DNA of 64,000 nt from positions 186,001-250,000 of the forward strand of contig JAEUOR010000074.1 in assembly GCA_016790635.1 (NCBI GenBank). Reading direction: 5' to 3'. The translations under genes were made by a program, and so were the position numbers. The notes under the pieces are model-generated. The model had not been told where the DNA came from and made no database searches. It saw only the letters and a program-made list of their open reading frames with translations. Source of the stretch: Burkholderiales bacterium. Lineage in GTDB: Bacteria > Pseudomonadota > Gammaproteobacteria > Burkholderiales > JAEUOS01. Position 1 is the first letter of the stretch, and the number at the start of each line of letters is the position of its first letter. This document shows positions 23,862 through 32,668 of the stretch, piece after piece.

Positions 23862-24050
23862 ATGCTCAAGAAACTGCTTGGTGCCATCGCGATCGGTGTC
23901 GCCGCAACCGCCACTCCCGTGCTTGCCGATGGACTGCGCACCGACGAAGCATCGAACCCGACGACCTCGGAAATCGAAAAGGCCAATCCGGCCCCGTCGG
24001 ACGGTTCCGCGGAGCGCGATGCCGAAAAATCCGGCGAAGCAACCAAGTAG
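23862..24050 (+). CDS. Small secreted peptide, 62 aa, unknown function
   Basis: A good ribosome site (AGGAG, 8 bases before the ATG) and a clear signal peptide: MLKKLLGAIAIGVAATATPVLA, cleavage after LA at about residue 22. The mature part, about 40 residues, is hydrophilic and acidic (DGLRTDEASNPTTSEIEK, then NPAPSDGSAERDAEKSGEATK), low in hydrophobic residues and probably disordered. I recognise no family. It is divergent from lysR, so probably under its control. Confidence 0.7.
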   Translation: MLKKLLGAIAIGVAATATPVLADGLRTDEASNPTTSEIEKANPAPSDGSAERDAEKSGEATK

Positions 24051-24224
24051 GTTGTCCATAAGACGCGGGCGCTCGCATCACCCGCCGGCAAAGGAGCGAC
24101 TGCTCGTTGCCGAAGGATCATCATCTGACACGATCCAGTTCTCGGCGCACGTTGACCACCAGGGAACGGCCGTCGGATTACAGGCATCGACTCGCGTGCG
24201 CGAGCCCTGCCCGGGGTGAGCGAT

Positions 24225-24240
24225 GCCGCGCGAGCGCGGC
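24225..24240. other. Short GC hairpin downstream of the DUF1080 gene
   Basis: GCCGCG, a 4-base loop CGAG, then CGCGGC. It lies about 34 bases beyond the stop of the minus-strand DUF1080 gene. No run of T follows on either strand, so it is only a weak terminator candidate. The rest of 24051-24273 shows no gene. Confidence 0.3.
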
Positions 24241-24273
24241 TATTGCGACGCGCGCTCGATCCACCGCCGGCTG

Positions 24274-24891
24274 CTACAAACTGCGTATCTCGACCTTGCG
24301 CCAGATGATCGGCCCGCCAGGGGCGCCGCCGACACCCGCGCCGTATTGCAGCGCGAACGGCCCCTGCGCAAACGCGCCATGCGTCATGTCGACCACGCGC
24401 ACCCCGTTCAACGTGACGACAATGCGGTTGCCGCGCGCGACGATGTCGAAGGTGTTCCAGCGCCCGCCCGCCAGCGGCATCGGATGGTCGATAGGAGCGA
24501 AGCCGACGATCGCCCCGGTGCCGTACGTAGGATCGGGGCGCTCGTCCCAGATGTTGATCTCGTAGGAATTGTTGGCGCCGATCTGGGCGGGGTTGGCTGC
24601 ACGGATGAAGATGCCGGAGTTGGTCGTGCGCTCGGCCCAGAACTCGGCGCGCAGCCGGAAGTCCTTGTAGGAATTCTTGGAGACCAGGAAACCGCCCTTG
24701 CCACTGTCGGCGACGATCGCCCCGCCGCCGGCCCGCCAGTTGGCGTCGCCCAGGCGGTTCCAGTTTTCCAGCCCCTTGTCGCCGTCGATCAGGACAGTCC
24801 AGCCCGCATCGGGACCGGGCCGACTGACGCAGGCGGTGAGTGCGGCGACCGCAAGAAGCAGGGTGATGGCCTTGCACAAGTTCCGGATCAT
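24274..24891 (-). CDS. DUF1080 (3-keto-disaccharide hydrolase fold) lipoprotein
   Basis: 205 aa from the ATG at 24891, preceded by a strong GGAGG ribosome site. The N-terminus is a lipoprotein signal ending in the lipobox LTAC (Cys 21), so the protein is membrane-anchored. The rest is a concanavalin-like beta-sandwich with the DUF1080 pattern: WTVLIDGDKGLENWNRLGDANW, FRLRAEFWAERTTNSGIFIRA and YEINIWDE. Family members bind or cleave sugars (3-keto-glycosides), but many are uncharacterised. It lies downstream of icmF on the same strand, 175 bases away. Confidence 0.85.
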   Translation of the reverse strand: MIRNLCKAITLLLAVAALTACVSRPGPDAGWTVLIDGDKGLENWNRLGDANWRAGGGAIVADSGKGGFLVSKNSYKDFRLRAEFWAERTTNSGIFIRAANPAQIGANNSYEINIWDERPDPTYGTGAIVGFAPIDHPMPLAGGRWNTFDIVARGNRIVVTLNGVRVVDMTHGAFAQGPFALQYGAGVGGAPGGPIIWRKVEIRSL

Positions 24892-25066
24892 CGTTTCCTC
24901 CTTTGGTTTTAGGTATGAAGACGGAGACCGATTATGTACCTTGAGGAGGCCGAGCGCCTGCGCTGACGCAATGGCGCGCATCCGGTCGCGCCCGAAGCGG
25001 GCAAGGAAAGCTTTTTCGACAAACTCAACCCGCCTGCGGCCGGCGATCGCCAGCCATCCTGGCCGC

Positions 25067-28000
25067 CTACATGCTGCGCCGATACTGCCCGCCCACCTCG
25101 AAGAGCGCATTGGTGATCTGCCCCAGCGAGCACACGCGCGCCGCGTCCATCAGCACCGCGAAGACGTTGCCGTTGTCGATCACCGCCTGCTGCAGTTTCT
25201 TGAGCATCGCCGGCGCCACATCCTTGTGACGGGCGTGGAAGTCACCCAGGCGCTGCAGCTGCGACTGCTTTTCTTCCTCGGTCGAGCGGATCAGTTCGAT
25301 GGTCTGCGGAATGCTCTCGCCTGACGGATTGCGAAAGGTGTTGACGCCGATGATCGGGTAGGAGCCGTCGTGCTTCTTGTGCTCGTAATGCATCGACTGT
25401 TCCTGGATCTGCCCGCGCTGGAAGCCGGTCTCCATTGCGCCCAGCACGCCGCCGCGCTCGGAGATGGCTTCGAACTCCTTGAGCACGGCCTCCTCGACCA
25501 GGTCGGTCAGCTCCTCGATGATGAAGCTGCCCTGGTTGGGATTCTCATTCTTGCCGATGCCCCACTCGCGGTTGATGATGAGCTGGATGGCCATCGCGCG
25601 ACGCACGCTCTCCTCGGTGGGCGTGGTGATGGCCTCGTCGTAGGCGTTGGTGTGCAGGCTGTTGGTGTTGTCGTAGGTCGAGATCAGCGCCTGCAGCGTG
25701 GTGCGGATGTCGTTGAAGGCGATCTCCTGCGCGTGCAGGCTGCGCCCGGACGTCTGAGAGTGGAACTTGAGCTTCTGGCTGCGTTCGTTGCCGCCGTACT
25801 TGTTTTTGATGGTGGTGGCCCAGATGCGCCGCGCCACCCGCCCGATGACCGCGTACTCGGGGTCCATGCCGTAGGAGAAGAAGAACGACAGGTTGGGCGC
25901 GAAGTCGTCGATGTGCATGCCGCGCGCGAGATAGGCCTCGACGAAGGTAAAGCCGTTGGAAAGGGTCAGCGCCAGCTGCGAGATCGGGTTCGCGCCGGCC
26001 TCGGCAATGTGATAACCCGAGATCGACACCGAGTAGAAGTTGCGCACCTTGTGGCGCACGAAGTACTCCTGGATGTCGCCCATCACCTTCAGGCTGAACT
26101 CGGTGGAGAAGATGCAGGTGTTCTGCCCCTGGTCCTCTTTCAGGATGTCGGCCTGCACCGTGCCGCGCACGTTCTCCAGCACCCAGGCCCGCACCTTGGC
26201 GGTCTCGTCCATGGTCGGCTCGCGGCCGTTGTCGGCCTTGAACTGCTCCAGCTTCTGGTCGATCGCGGTGTTCATGAAGAACGCCAGGATGGTCGGCGCC
26301 GGGCCGTTGATGGTCATCGACACGCTGGTGTTTGGCGAGGTCAGGTCGAAACCGCCGTAGAGCACCTTCATGTCGTCCAGGGTCGCGATCGAGACGCCGG
26401 AATTGCCGACCTTGCCGTAGATGTCCGGGCGCAGGTCAGGATCGTTGCCGTAGAGGGTGACCGAGTCGAACGCTGTCGAAAGGCGCTTGGCCGGCATGTC
26501 CTTGGAGACGTGGTGAAAGCGCCGGTTGGTGCGGAACGGGTCGCCTTCGCCGGCGAACATGCGGGTGGGGTCCTCGTTCTCGCGCTTGAACGCAAACACC
26601 CCGGCGGTGAACGGAAACGAACCCGGCACGTTCTCGAGCATCAGCCAGCGCAGGCGCTCGCCGTGGTCCTCGAAGCGCGGCAGTGAAACCTTGCGCACCT
26701 TGGTGCCCGACAGCGAGGTCGAGGTCAGCGCGGTGCGCACTTCGCGGTCGCGGATTTTCACGACGTATTCGTCGCCGGCGTAGGCGCTCTGCATGTCGTC
26801 CCACTGCGCAAGCAACTTCTTCGCGTCCGGGTCCAGACGCGCCTCGCGCGCGGCAGAAAGGGCCGCCAGGCTCGCCACCTCCTCGCCGCATTCGCTGCGC
26901 AGGGTCGCATGGGCGAAGGACAGGGCCTGCGCCGCGCGCGCCAGCTGTGCTTGCGCCTTGACGTTGGCATGGTAGCCGCGCACGGTGTCGGCGATCTCTG
27001 CCAGGTAGCGCACCCGCGACGGCGGCACCACCGGGGTCTGGTTGGTCGAGGCGCGCACGCCCACGGCCGGCAGCACACCGGCCGCCAGCTTCAAGCCACG
27101 CTCGGCCAGCTTCGGCGCGATGCCATGGTACAGCGCGGTCACCCCATCGTCATTGAAACGGCTGGCCATGGTGCCGTAGACCGGCATGTCCTCGGGCGAC
27201 CTGCCGAAGAGCTCGCGGTTGCGCTGATACTGCTTGCGCACATCACGCAGCGCGTCGGCTGCCCCCTTGCGGTCGAATTTGTTAATGGCGACGAAGTCGG
27301 CGAAATCGAGCATGTCGATCTTTTCCAGCTGCGAAGCCGCACCGAATTCCGGCGTCATCACGTACAGCGACAGATCGACCAGCGGCACGATGGCCGCGTC
27401 GCCCTGGCCGATGCCCGAGGTCTCCACCAGGATCAGGTCGAACCCCGCCACCTTGCACGCGGCAATGACGTCCGGCAGCGCCTGCGATATCTCGCTGCCC
27501 GCGTCGCGCGTGGCCAGCGAGCGCATGAAGATGTTCGGGTGGCTGATCGCGTTCATTCGGATGCGATCACCCAGCAGCGCGCCGCCGGACTTGCGCCGCG
27601 ACGGATCGATCGAGATCACCGCGATCGAGAGCCGGTCCGACTGGTCCAAGCGAAAGCGGCGGATAAGTTCATCGGTAAGCGAGGACTTGCCCGCACCGCC
27701 GGTGCCGGTGATGCCCAGGGTCGGCGTCGCGATGGCCTTGGCTGCGTCCCGCATCGCATCGCGCAAGGTCGCGTCGGCACGGCCGTTCTCCAGGGCCGTG
27801 ATGATCTGCGCCAATGCGCGGCGCGCCTCGGGTGACCGGCCGCGCAGGGCATCCAGCGACTGCGGCGCGTAGGTCGACAGGTCCACGTCGCAACGCCCCA
27901 GCATGTCCCAGATCATGCCGATCAGCCCCAGCTTCTGGCCGTCCTCGGGCGAGTAGATGCGCGTGACGCCGTAGGCCTCGAGTTCGCGGATCTCGTCCGG

Positions 28001-28336
28001 CACGATCACTCCGCCGCCGCCGGCGAAGACCTTGATGTGCGCCCCGCCGCGCGCGCGCAGCAAGTCGATCATGTACTTGAAGTACTCGACATGACCTCCC
28101 TGGTAGGACGACATCGCGATGCCCTGCACGTCCTCCTGCACCGCGGCGGTGACGACCTCGTCGACGGAGCGGTTGTGGCCCAGGTGGATCACCTCCGCAC
28201 CCTGCGCCTGCAGGATGCGGCGCATGATGTTGATCGACGCGTCGTGGCCGTCGAAGAGGGATGCGGCGGTGACGAAGCGCACTTTGTGCTTGAGGCGCGG
28301 CGTATCGAGCTGCTTCTGGACGGAGAGGTCGGTCAT
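25067..28336 (-). CDS. icmF: Fused isobutyryl-CoA mutase with its own G-protein chaperone
   Basis: 1089 aa in one chain: B12-binding domain (about 20-150, with DGHDAS at 29-34 carrying the lower-ligand His31), a MeaB-like GTPase (P-loop GTGGAGKSS at about 211-219 and NKFDRKG further on), and the substrate-binding TIM-barrel mutase domain ([20 protein letters not shown]). IcmF interconverts isobutyryl-CoA and butyryl-CoA with adenosylcobalamin; some also act on isovaleryl-CoA or pivalyl-CoA. The fusion lets GTP hydrolysis gate cofactor loading. The gene stands alone, with a 22-base palindrome 111 bases upstream. Confidence 0.95.
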   Translation of the reverse strand: MTDLSVQKQLDTPRLKHKVRFVTAASLFDGHDASINIMRRILQAQGAEVIHLGHNRSVDEVVTAAVQEDVQGIAMSSYQGGHVEYFKYMIDLLRARGGAHIKVFAGGGGVIVPDEIRELEAYGVTRIYSPEDGQKLGLIGMIWDMLGRCDVDLSTYAPQSLDALRGRSPEARRALAQIITALENGRADATLRDAMRDAAKAIATPTLGITGTGGAGKSSLTDELIRRFRLDQSDRLSIAVISIDPSRRKSGGALLGDRIRMNAISHPNIFMRSLATRDAGSEISQALPDVIAACKVAGFDLILVETSGIGQGDAAIVPLVDLSLYVMTPEFGAASQLEKIDMLDFADFVAINKFDRKGAADALRDVRKQYQRNRELFGRSPEDMPVYGTMASRFNDDGVTALYHGIAPKLAERGLKLAAGVLPAVGVRASTNQTPVVPPSRVRYLAEIADTVRGYHANVKAQAQLARAAQALSFAHATLRSECGEEVASLAALSAAREARLDPDAKKLLAQWDDMQSAYAGDEYVVKIRDREVRTALTSTSLSGTKVRKVSLPRFEDHGERLRWLMLENVPGSFPFTAGVFAFKRENEDPTRMFAGEGDPFRTNRRFHHVSKDMPAKRLSTAFDSVTLYGNDPDLRPDIYGKVGNSGVSIATLDDMKVLYGGFDLTSPNTSVSMTINGPAPTILAFFMNTAIDQKLEQFKADNGREPTMDETAKVRAWVLENVRGTVQADILKEDQGQNTCIFSTEFSLKVMGDIQEYFVRHKVRNFYSVSISGYHIAEAGANPISQLALTLSNGFTFVEAYLARGMHIDDFAPNLSFFFSYGMDPEYAVIGRVARRIWATTIKNKYGGNERSQKLKFHSQTSGRSLHAQEIAFNDIRTTLQALISTYDNTNSLHTNAYDEAITTPTEESVRRAMAIQLIINREWGIGKNENPNQGSFIIEELTDLVEEAVLKEFEAISERGGVLGAMETGFQRGQIQEQSMHYEHKKHDGSYPIIGVNTFRNPSGESIPQTIELIRSTEEEKQSQLQRLGDFHARHKDVAPAMLKKLQQAVIDNGNVFAVLMDAARVCSLGQITNALFEVGGQYRRSM

Positions 28337-28446
28337 GGCGATCTCGGGTGATGACCCGCGTGGTGCGGGCTGGCATTGTAGGGCGGGCAGTGGCGGGCGC
28401 GCCCGCGGCCGACCGCAATGGCGATCGGCGGGGAAAGCAAGGCTAC

Positions 28447-28468
28447 TTGACGTTTACGTAAACGTCAA
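28447..28468. promoter_or_regulatory. Perfect 22-base palindrome upstream of icmF
   Basis: Half-site TTGACGTTTAC followed at once by its exact reverse complement. It lies between icmF (start 28336, minus) and the first cupin gene (start 28590, plus). The site resembles the MerR-family LiuR operators reported for branched-chain amino acid and acyl-CoA genes of proteobacteria, which suits an isobutyryl-CoA enzyme. The regulator gene is not in the window; the assignment is inference. Confidence 0.75.
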
Positions 28469-28589
28469 CTGAATGATGCTGCTTCTGGCACCTCCACGTC
28501 GCAGGCCGCGGGGCCGGCGGCCCGCTTTGACCCTGACCGCCGACAGCGCCTATGATTGCGCTACGACCACAACCGCCCGAGCAACCCCC

Positions 28590-29177
28590 ATGACCCACGA
28601 CTTCCGCATGTCCAGTCCGGCCCAGGATCAGCTGATGCACGGGCGCGTGGCCCGTTACGCCGACCTGGTGCCGCTGCCGGTGCAACGCGACGCCTCGATC
28701 CCGCTGCCGGCCTTGGACCTGATCTACGCCCGCAAGCTGCTGCCGGTCATCGGCCTGGTCGGCGGCGGCGACACGCCGATTTCGTCTTCCGCGCCGGTAC
28801 AGGGCGCCGCGGGCATCACCATGACCTACGCCGCGTGTCCGCCGGGACAGGGGCCGGGACTGCACACCCACAAGGCCACCTACGAGACCTTCATCGTCAT
28901 GCAGGGCGAGTTCGAGATCACCTGGGGCGATGCCGGCGAGTACCGCACGGTGCTCAAGGAGAAGGACGTGGTCTCGATCCCGCCGGGCATCAGCCGCGCA
29001 TTCCGCAACGTCGGCAGCACCGAGGCGGTGCTGCTGGTGGTGATCTCCGGCGGCGAGAACAACATGGCCGACATCCACCTGCCGGCCAAGCAGGTCGATG
29101 CGCTCAAGGCGACCTCGCCCGAACTGCTCGAGCGGGTGGTCAGCGCGGGCATGACCTACGACAAGACGACGGCCTGA
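28590..29177 (+). CDS. Cupin-domain protein, paralogue 1
   Basis: 195 aa, single cupin barrel. Motif 1 is complete: GPGLHTHKATYETFIVMQGEFE, two His and one Glu for a metal. In motif 2 (IPPGISRAFRNVG) the usual His is Arg. A conserved IYARKLLPVI stretch before the barrel is shared with the products at 30268 and 30909, so the three form a family within the window. The reaction is unknown. The start ATG at 28590 has no strong ribosome site. A large hairpin follows the stop. Confidence 0.8.
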   Translation: MTHDFRMSSPAQDQLMHGRVARYADLVPLPVQRDASIPLPALDLIYARKLLPVIGLVGGGDTPISSSAPVQGAAGITMTYAACPPGQGPGLHTHKATYETFIVMQGEFEITWGDAGEYRTVLKEKDVVSIPPGISRAFRNVGSTEAVLLVVISGGENNMADIHLPAKQVDALKATSPELLERVVSAGMTYDKTTA

Positions 29178-29181
29178 TGTA

Positions 29182-29233
29182 GTCGCGCGCGGCAGCGCAG
29201 CGCGCAACGGCCGGCTTCGCTGCCGCGCGCGAC
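29182..29233. terminator. 16-bp perfect hairpin after the first cupin gene
   Basis: GTCGCGCGCGGCAGCG at 29182-29197 is repeated as its exact reverse complement at 29218-29233, with a 20-base loop. It begins 4 bases after the stop of cupin 1. No T run follows, so it is not a textbook intrinsic terminator, but so stable a stem should end or protect the transcript and separate cupin 1 from tetR. Confidence 0.55.
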
Positions 29234-29330
29234 GCGGTCGCGTTTCCCGAAAGCGGATGTACCGGAGAATTGCCAGGATGGCGATTCTCCGGGATTGACG
29301 CGCGCCCGATCCGGGCGTAGCATTCATCTA

Positions 29331-29351
29331 AACAGTGATTAAAACAGTGTT
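29331..29351. promoter_or_regulatory. Two direct copies of AACAGTG(A/T)T upstream of tetR, probable operator
   Basis: AACAGTGAT at 29331-29339 and AACAGTGTT at 29343-29351, 12 bases apart from start to start. The second is a palindrome about its central G (AACA-G-TGTT). The pair lies 40-60 bases before the tetR ATG in an AT-richer patch, as expected for an autoregulatory site. Confidence 0.5.
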
Positions 29352-29390
29352 CAAGCGCGTCCCTGCGCACCCCATCGGCCCCCGCAGACC

Positions 29391-30134
29391 ATGGATGATC
29401 CCAGCGCCCGCATCCTCGAATCGGCAACCCGGCATTTCGCCGATCATGGTTTCGAGGACGCCTCGGTCCGCGCAATTGCCGGCGCGGCCAAGGTCAACCC
29501 GGCGCTGATCAACTACTACTTCCGTTCCAAGGATGATCTGTATCGGGAGGTCGTCGTGCATTCGGTACAGCGTCTGGCCGAAGCGCGCCTGCAGACCCTC
29601 GACCGCCTGGAGGCCGACGCCAAGGGCGCGCCCATTCCCGTCGAGGTGTTGATCGCGGCGACCGCCGGACCGATTTTCGCCGAGAGCCAGGACCCGGGCG
29701 CCGACCGGCGCGCCTATATCCGCTTCCTGGCGCGGCTCTTCACGCACCCGGGGCCGGCGACGATCGAGGTTGTGTTCGGCGGCCTGACCGAGTTGCGCTC
29801 GCGTGTCTTCGAGGCCTTGCGCCGCTCGCTGCCGCACGTGCCGCGCCGCGAACTGGCGTGGCGCTACCTGTTCCTGTCCGGCTCGGTGCATTTCACCGCC
29901 GCGCAAATCGGCTACGTCGAGGTGATTTCCGGCGGCGAGTGCGATTCCACCGACCTGGACGGCGCCTTGCCCCTGTTCATCCGCGCGCAGGCCGCGATGC
30001 TGTCTGCCCCGGCAGCGAGCGCCGGCGATCGCCGCCTGGCACGCAAGTACCAACGCCCGCCCGATCCGACGTTGAGCGCGACTGCAAAAGCGTCGGACGC
30101 CCCCCCCACCAGTCGGCGCCGACGCGCCAACTGA
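29391..30134 (+). CDS. TetR-family transcriptional regulator
   Basis: 247 aa. The N-terminal helix-turn-helix is clear (ILESATRHFADHGFEDASVRAIAGAAKVNPALINYYF, then RSKDDLYREV). The effector domain resembles the CecR/DUF1956-like group but I cannot name it. The C-terminus is long, basic and low-complexity (ends SRRRRAN). It lies among three cupin genes and probably controls them; tandem AACAGTG boxes sit upstream. Confidence 0.88.
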   Translation: MDDPSARILESATRHFADHGFEDASVRAIAGAAKVNPALINYYFRSKDDLYREVVVHSVQRLAEARLQTLDRLEADAKGAPIPVEVLIAATAGPIFAESQDPGADRRAYIRFLARLFTHPGPATIEVVFGGLTELRSRVFEALRRSLPHVPRRELAWRYLFLSGSVHFTAAQIGYVEVISGGECDSTDLDGALPLFIRAQAAMLSAPAASAGDRRLARKYQRPPDPTLSATAKASDAPPTSRRRRAN

Positions 30135-30267
30135 ACCAAAAAGCGCCCGAGGTAGACGTCATCCTGGTCCCATCGCAGCTTTCGAGCATGCCGGCGGCCT
30201 TGGGGCGCATTGCCAGGCTTTTCGAATTCGCGCAGTCAAACAGAAACGCCCGAAAGGAGCCGCACCC

Positions 30268-30837
30268 ATGACCCACCATATCCACACCCCCAGCCGCGAA
30301 GAAATGGACGCGCGCCTGGCGCGATTCGCCGCCTTGCAGCCAATGACCACCGCCAAAGACCTGGCCTGGGTGCCGCAAGGTGCCATGGATGTCGTCTTCG
30401 CACGCAAGATCATGCCCGTCATGCTCGACGACGGCGACAAGCTTTTCGGCCGGAGCGCGCCCATCATGGGCGCCGCCGGAACCACCATGTTCATCTCGAT
30501 CATGCCGCCCGGCCAGGGCCCGTGCCTGCATTCGCATACCACGACTTACGAGACCTTCATGGTGCTCGAGGGCAGCATCGAATACGACATCGGCGAGCCG
30601 TTGGCTCATCGCTACCAGCTCGAAAAATGGGACACGCTCTCGGTGCCGCCCAGCATATACCGGGCCTTTCGCAATGTCGGCGAGACTGACGCAGTGCAGC
30701 TCACCGTCATCAGTGGTCTGGTCGCGGGCAAGGATGCGGTCTCGATGCCGCAATCGGTCGATGACCAGCTCAAGCGCGAGTTCGGCGAGAAGGTCGCCGA
30801 CGCGTTTCGCAAGCTCGTGCCGATCGATCCGAAATAG
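30268..30837 (+). CDS. Cupin-domain protein, paralogue 2
   Basis: 189 aa. Motif 1 is GPCLHSHTTTYETFMVLEGSIE; motif 2 is VPPSIYRAFRNVG, again with Arg for His. The FARKIMPVML stretch and overall length match paralogues 1 and 3. An AAGGAG ribosome site precedes the ATG. The gene is 71 bases upstream of paralogue 3 and probably co-transcribed with it. Function unknown; a metal-binding enzyme or sensor acting on a small aromatic or keto acid is possible. Confidence 0.8.
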   Translation: MTHHIHTPSREEMDARLARFAALQPMTTAKDLAWVPQGAMDVVFARKIMPVMLDDGDKLFGRSAPIMGAAGTTMFISIMPPGQGPCLHSHTTTYETFMVLEGSIEYDIGEPLAHRYQLEKWDTLSVPPSIYRAFRNVGETDAVQLTVISGLVAGKDAVSMPQSVDDQLKREFGEKVADAFRKLVPIDPK

Positions 30838-30908
30838 ACCCCGGTCCCAAAGCCTTCGCGTCGCGCCTTCGCCCGGACCGAGAGCCCCACCCCACACAGG
30901 AGATTGCC

Positions 30909-31487
30909 ATGAAAACCGTGCAGATGACCCAGGAAGAAGTCGCCACTCGCACCGCCCGCTTCGACAAGTTGCAGGCGATGTCAACCTTGAAGGACAACCC
31001 GATCGTGCCGCAGGCCGCCAAGGACATCTTCCTGGCGCGCAAGATCATGCCCATCGTGCTGGAGCAGACGCAAAACGCCTTCGGCAACGCCGCGGCGATC
31101 TTTGGCGCCGCCGGATTGACCATGAACATCTCGGTGTGTCCGCCCGGGCAGGGGCCGGGGTTGCATGCGCATCACAAGACCTATGAAACCTTTTTCGTCC
31201 TGAAGGGCAGCTTCGAGTTCTATGTCAACGACGATGGCGGCCAGAAGGTAACGCTCAACCAGTGGGACACCTTCTCGGTGCCGCCTGGGGTGTGCCGCGG
31301 CTTTCGCAACACCGCCGCCGAGGACAGCGTGCTCCTGACCGTGATCACCGGTGGCGTGCACGACCGCAATGACATCAGCCTGCCGCCGTCGATCGGCCAG
31401 GCCATCGACGCCTATGGCCCCGGTGTGCTGGACGAGGTAAAGAAGATCGGCCTGACCTTCGATGCCGGGGTCGAGACCGCGGCTTGA
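30909..31487 (+). CDS. Cupin-domain protein, paralogue 3
   Basis: 192 aa. Motif 1 is GPGLHAHHKTYETFFVLKGSFE; motif 2 is VPPGVCRGFRNTA, with Arg for His as in the other two. The upstream stretch FLARKIMPIVL is shared. A GGAG ribosome site lies before the ATG. The serine hydrolase gene follows 12 bases after the stop, so the two are likely one transcript. Confidence 0.8.
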   Translation: MKTVQMTQEEVATRTARFDKLQAMSTLKDNPIVPQAAKDIFLARKIMPIVLEQTQNAFGNAAAIFGAAGLTMNISVCPPGQGPGLHAHHKTYETFFVLKGSFEFYVNDDGGQKVTLNQWDTFSVPPGVCRGFRNTAAEDSVLLTVITGGVHDRNDISLPPSIGQAIDAYGPGVLDEVKKIGLTFDAGVETAA

Positions 31488-31499
31488 GGCCGGTTGATC

Positions 31500-32633
31500 A
31501 TGACCATTCTCATCGATGGCAACTGCGACGCGCGCTTCGCGCCGGTACGCGCCGCGCTCGCGGCCAACCTGGCCGCCGGTGACGAGGTCGGTTGCGCGGT
31601 CAGCGTGACCGTGGATGGCGAGACCGTCGTCGACCTGTGGGGCGGCTACCGCGACCGCGCGCGCACCCTGCCTTGGCAGCGCCACACCATCACCGACATG
31701 AAATCGGTCGGAAAGTCGATCTTCGCGTTGACCGTGCTGCGACTGGTGGGACAGGGCCGTATCGGACTGGACCGCCCGGTGGCCGACTATTGGCAGGCCT
31801 TCGCCGCAGCGGGCAAGGAAGGCATCACGGTGCGCACTTTGCTCGCTCACCTCGCCGGACTGCCTTTTCCGGATGCAGCGCCGTTCGGCTCGCTCTACGC
31901 ACCGGGCGTGGTCGAAGCCGCGCTGGCGGCGCAAGCGCCCGAGTGGCCGCCGGGCACCCAACCCTGCTATCACTCGTTCACCTACCCGCCGCTCATGATG
32001 GCATTGATCCGCCATGCCAGCGGGAGGAGTGCGCATGAGGTGCAGCGCGACGAAATCGCCACCCCGCTTGACGCTGAGTACTGGCTGGGCCTGGAAGATC
32101 ACCAGTTCGCGCTGTGTGCCGACTTCATCGAGACTCCGGGCACGCCCAGCCTGGAAGGCATGAAGCGCAACCAGGCATCTCCCTTGTACCGCGCCTGGCG
32201 CGCCCTGCCCCGCGACGAGGACTACAACTCACCGGAGTGGCGCCGCTACGGTGCACACGGCAACGCGCGGGGCATGGCGCGCATCTACGCTGCTCTGGCC
32301 TGCGGCGGCACGCTTGACGGCTACGAGGTCGTCGACGCGGCGGTGCTCAGGGAGGCTACCCGTTGCGCCTGGGACGCCACCGAGTTCATGACCAAGCGGC
32401 ACTTCCGCATGGGCCTGGGGTTCATGCTGTCCTGCCCTCCGTTTCCCATCGGCGCCGATCGTCACGACTGTCCCAATAATTTCGGCCACCCCGGCGTCGG
32501 TGGGGCGGTCGGATTTGCCGACCCGGACCGGCGCATGAGCTTTGCCTACTGCCCCAACCGCATGTTGCCGGTGGCCGACGCCGGCCCCTATGCGACCGCG
32601 TTGATTGATGCGGTCTACCAATGCCTCCAATGA
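31500..32633 (+). CDS. Beta-lactamase-fold serine hydrolase (EstB/class C-like)
   Basis: 377 aa, no signal peptide, so a cytoplasmic esterase or amidase rather than a beta-lactamase. The SxxK motif is SVGK in MKSVGKSIFAL; the tyrosine motif is YHS in CYHSFTY; a GHPGVGG stretch stands for the HxG/KTG motif. I use the ATG at 31500; a TTG two codons earlier is possible. It follows cupin 3 closely and may act on the same compound. Confidence 0.85.
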   Translation: MTILIDGNCDARFAPVRAALAANLAAGDEVGCAVSVTVDGETVVDLWGGYRDRARTLPWQRHTITDMKSVGKSIFALTVLRLVGQGRIGLDRPVADYWQAFAAAGKEGITVRTLLAHLAGLPFPDAAPFGSLYAPGVVEAALAAQAPEWPPGTQPCYHSFTYPPLMMALIRHASGRSAHEVQRDEIATPLDAEYWLGLEDHQFALCADFIETPGTPSLEGMKRNQASPLYRAWRALPRDEDYNSPEWRRYGAHGNARGMARIYAALACGGTLDGYEVVDAAVLREATRCAWDATEFMTKRHFRMGLGFMLSCPPFPIGADRHDCPNNFGHPGVGGAVGFADPDRRMSFAYCPNRMLPVADAGPYATALIDAVYQCLQ

Positions 32634-32668
32634 CCCGTCCGCCGAATCACCTCACCAGGCCCAGGACC

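Noticed and set aside
24225-24240. Hairpin considered as an intrinsic terminator of the DUF1080 gene
   Set aside because: The stem is only 6 bp and no T run follows; kept only as a weak structural note.
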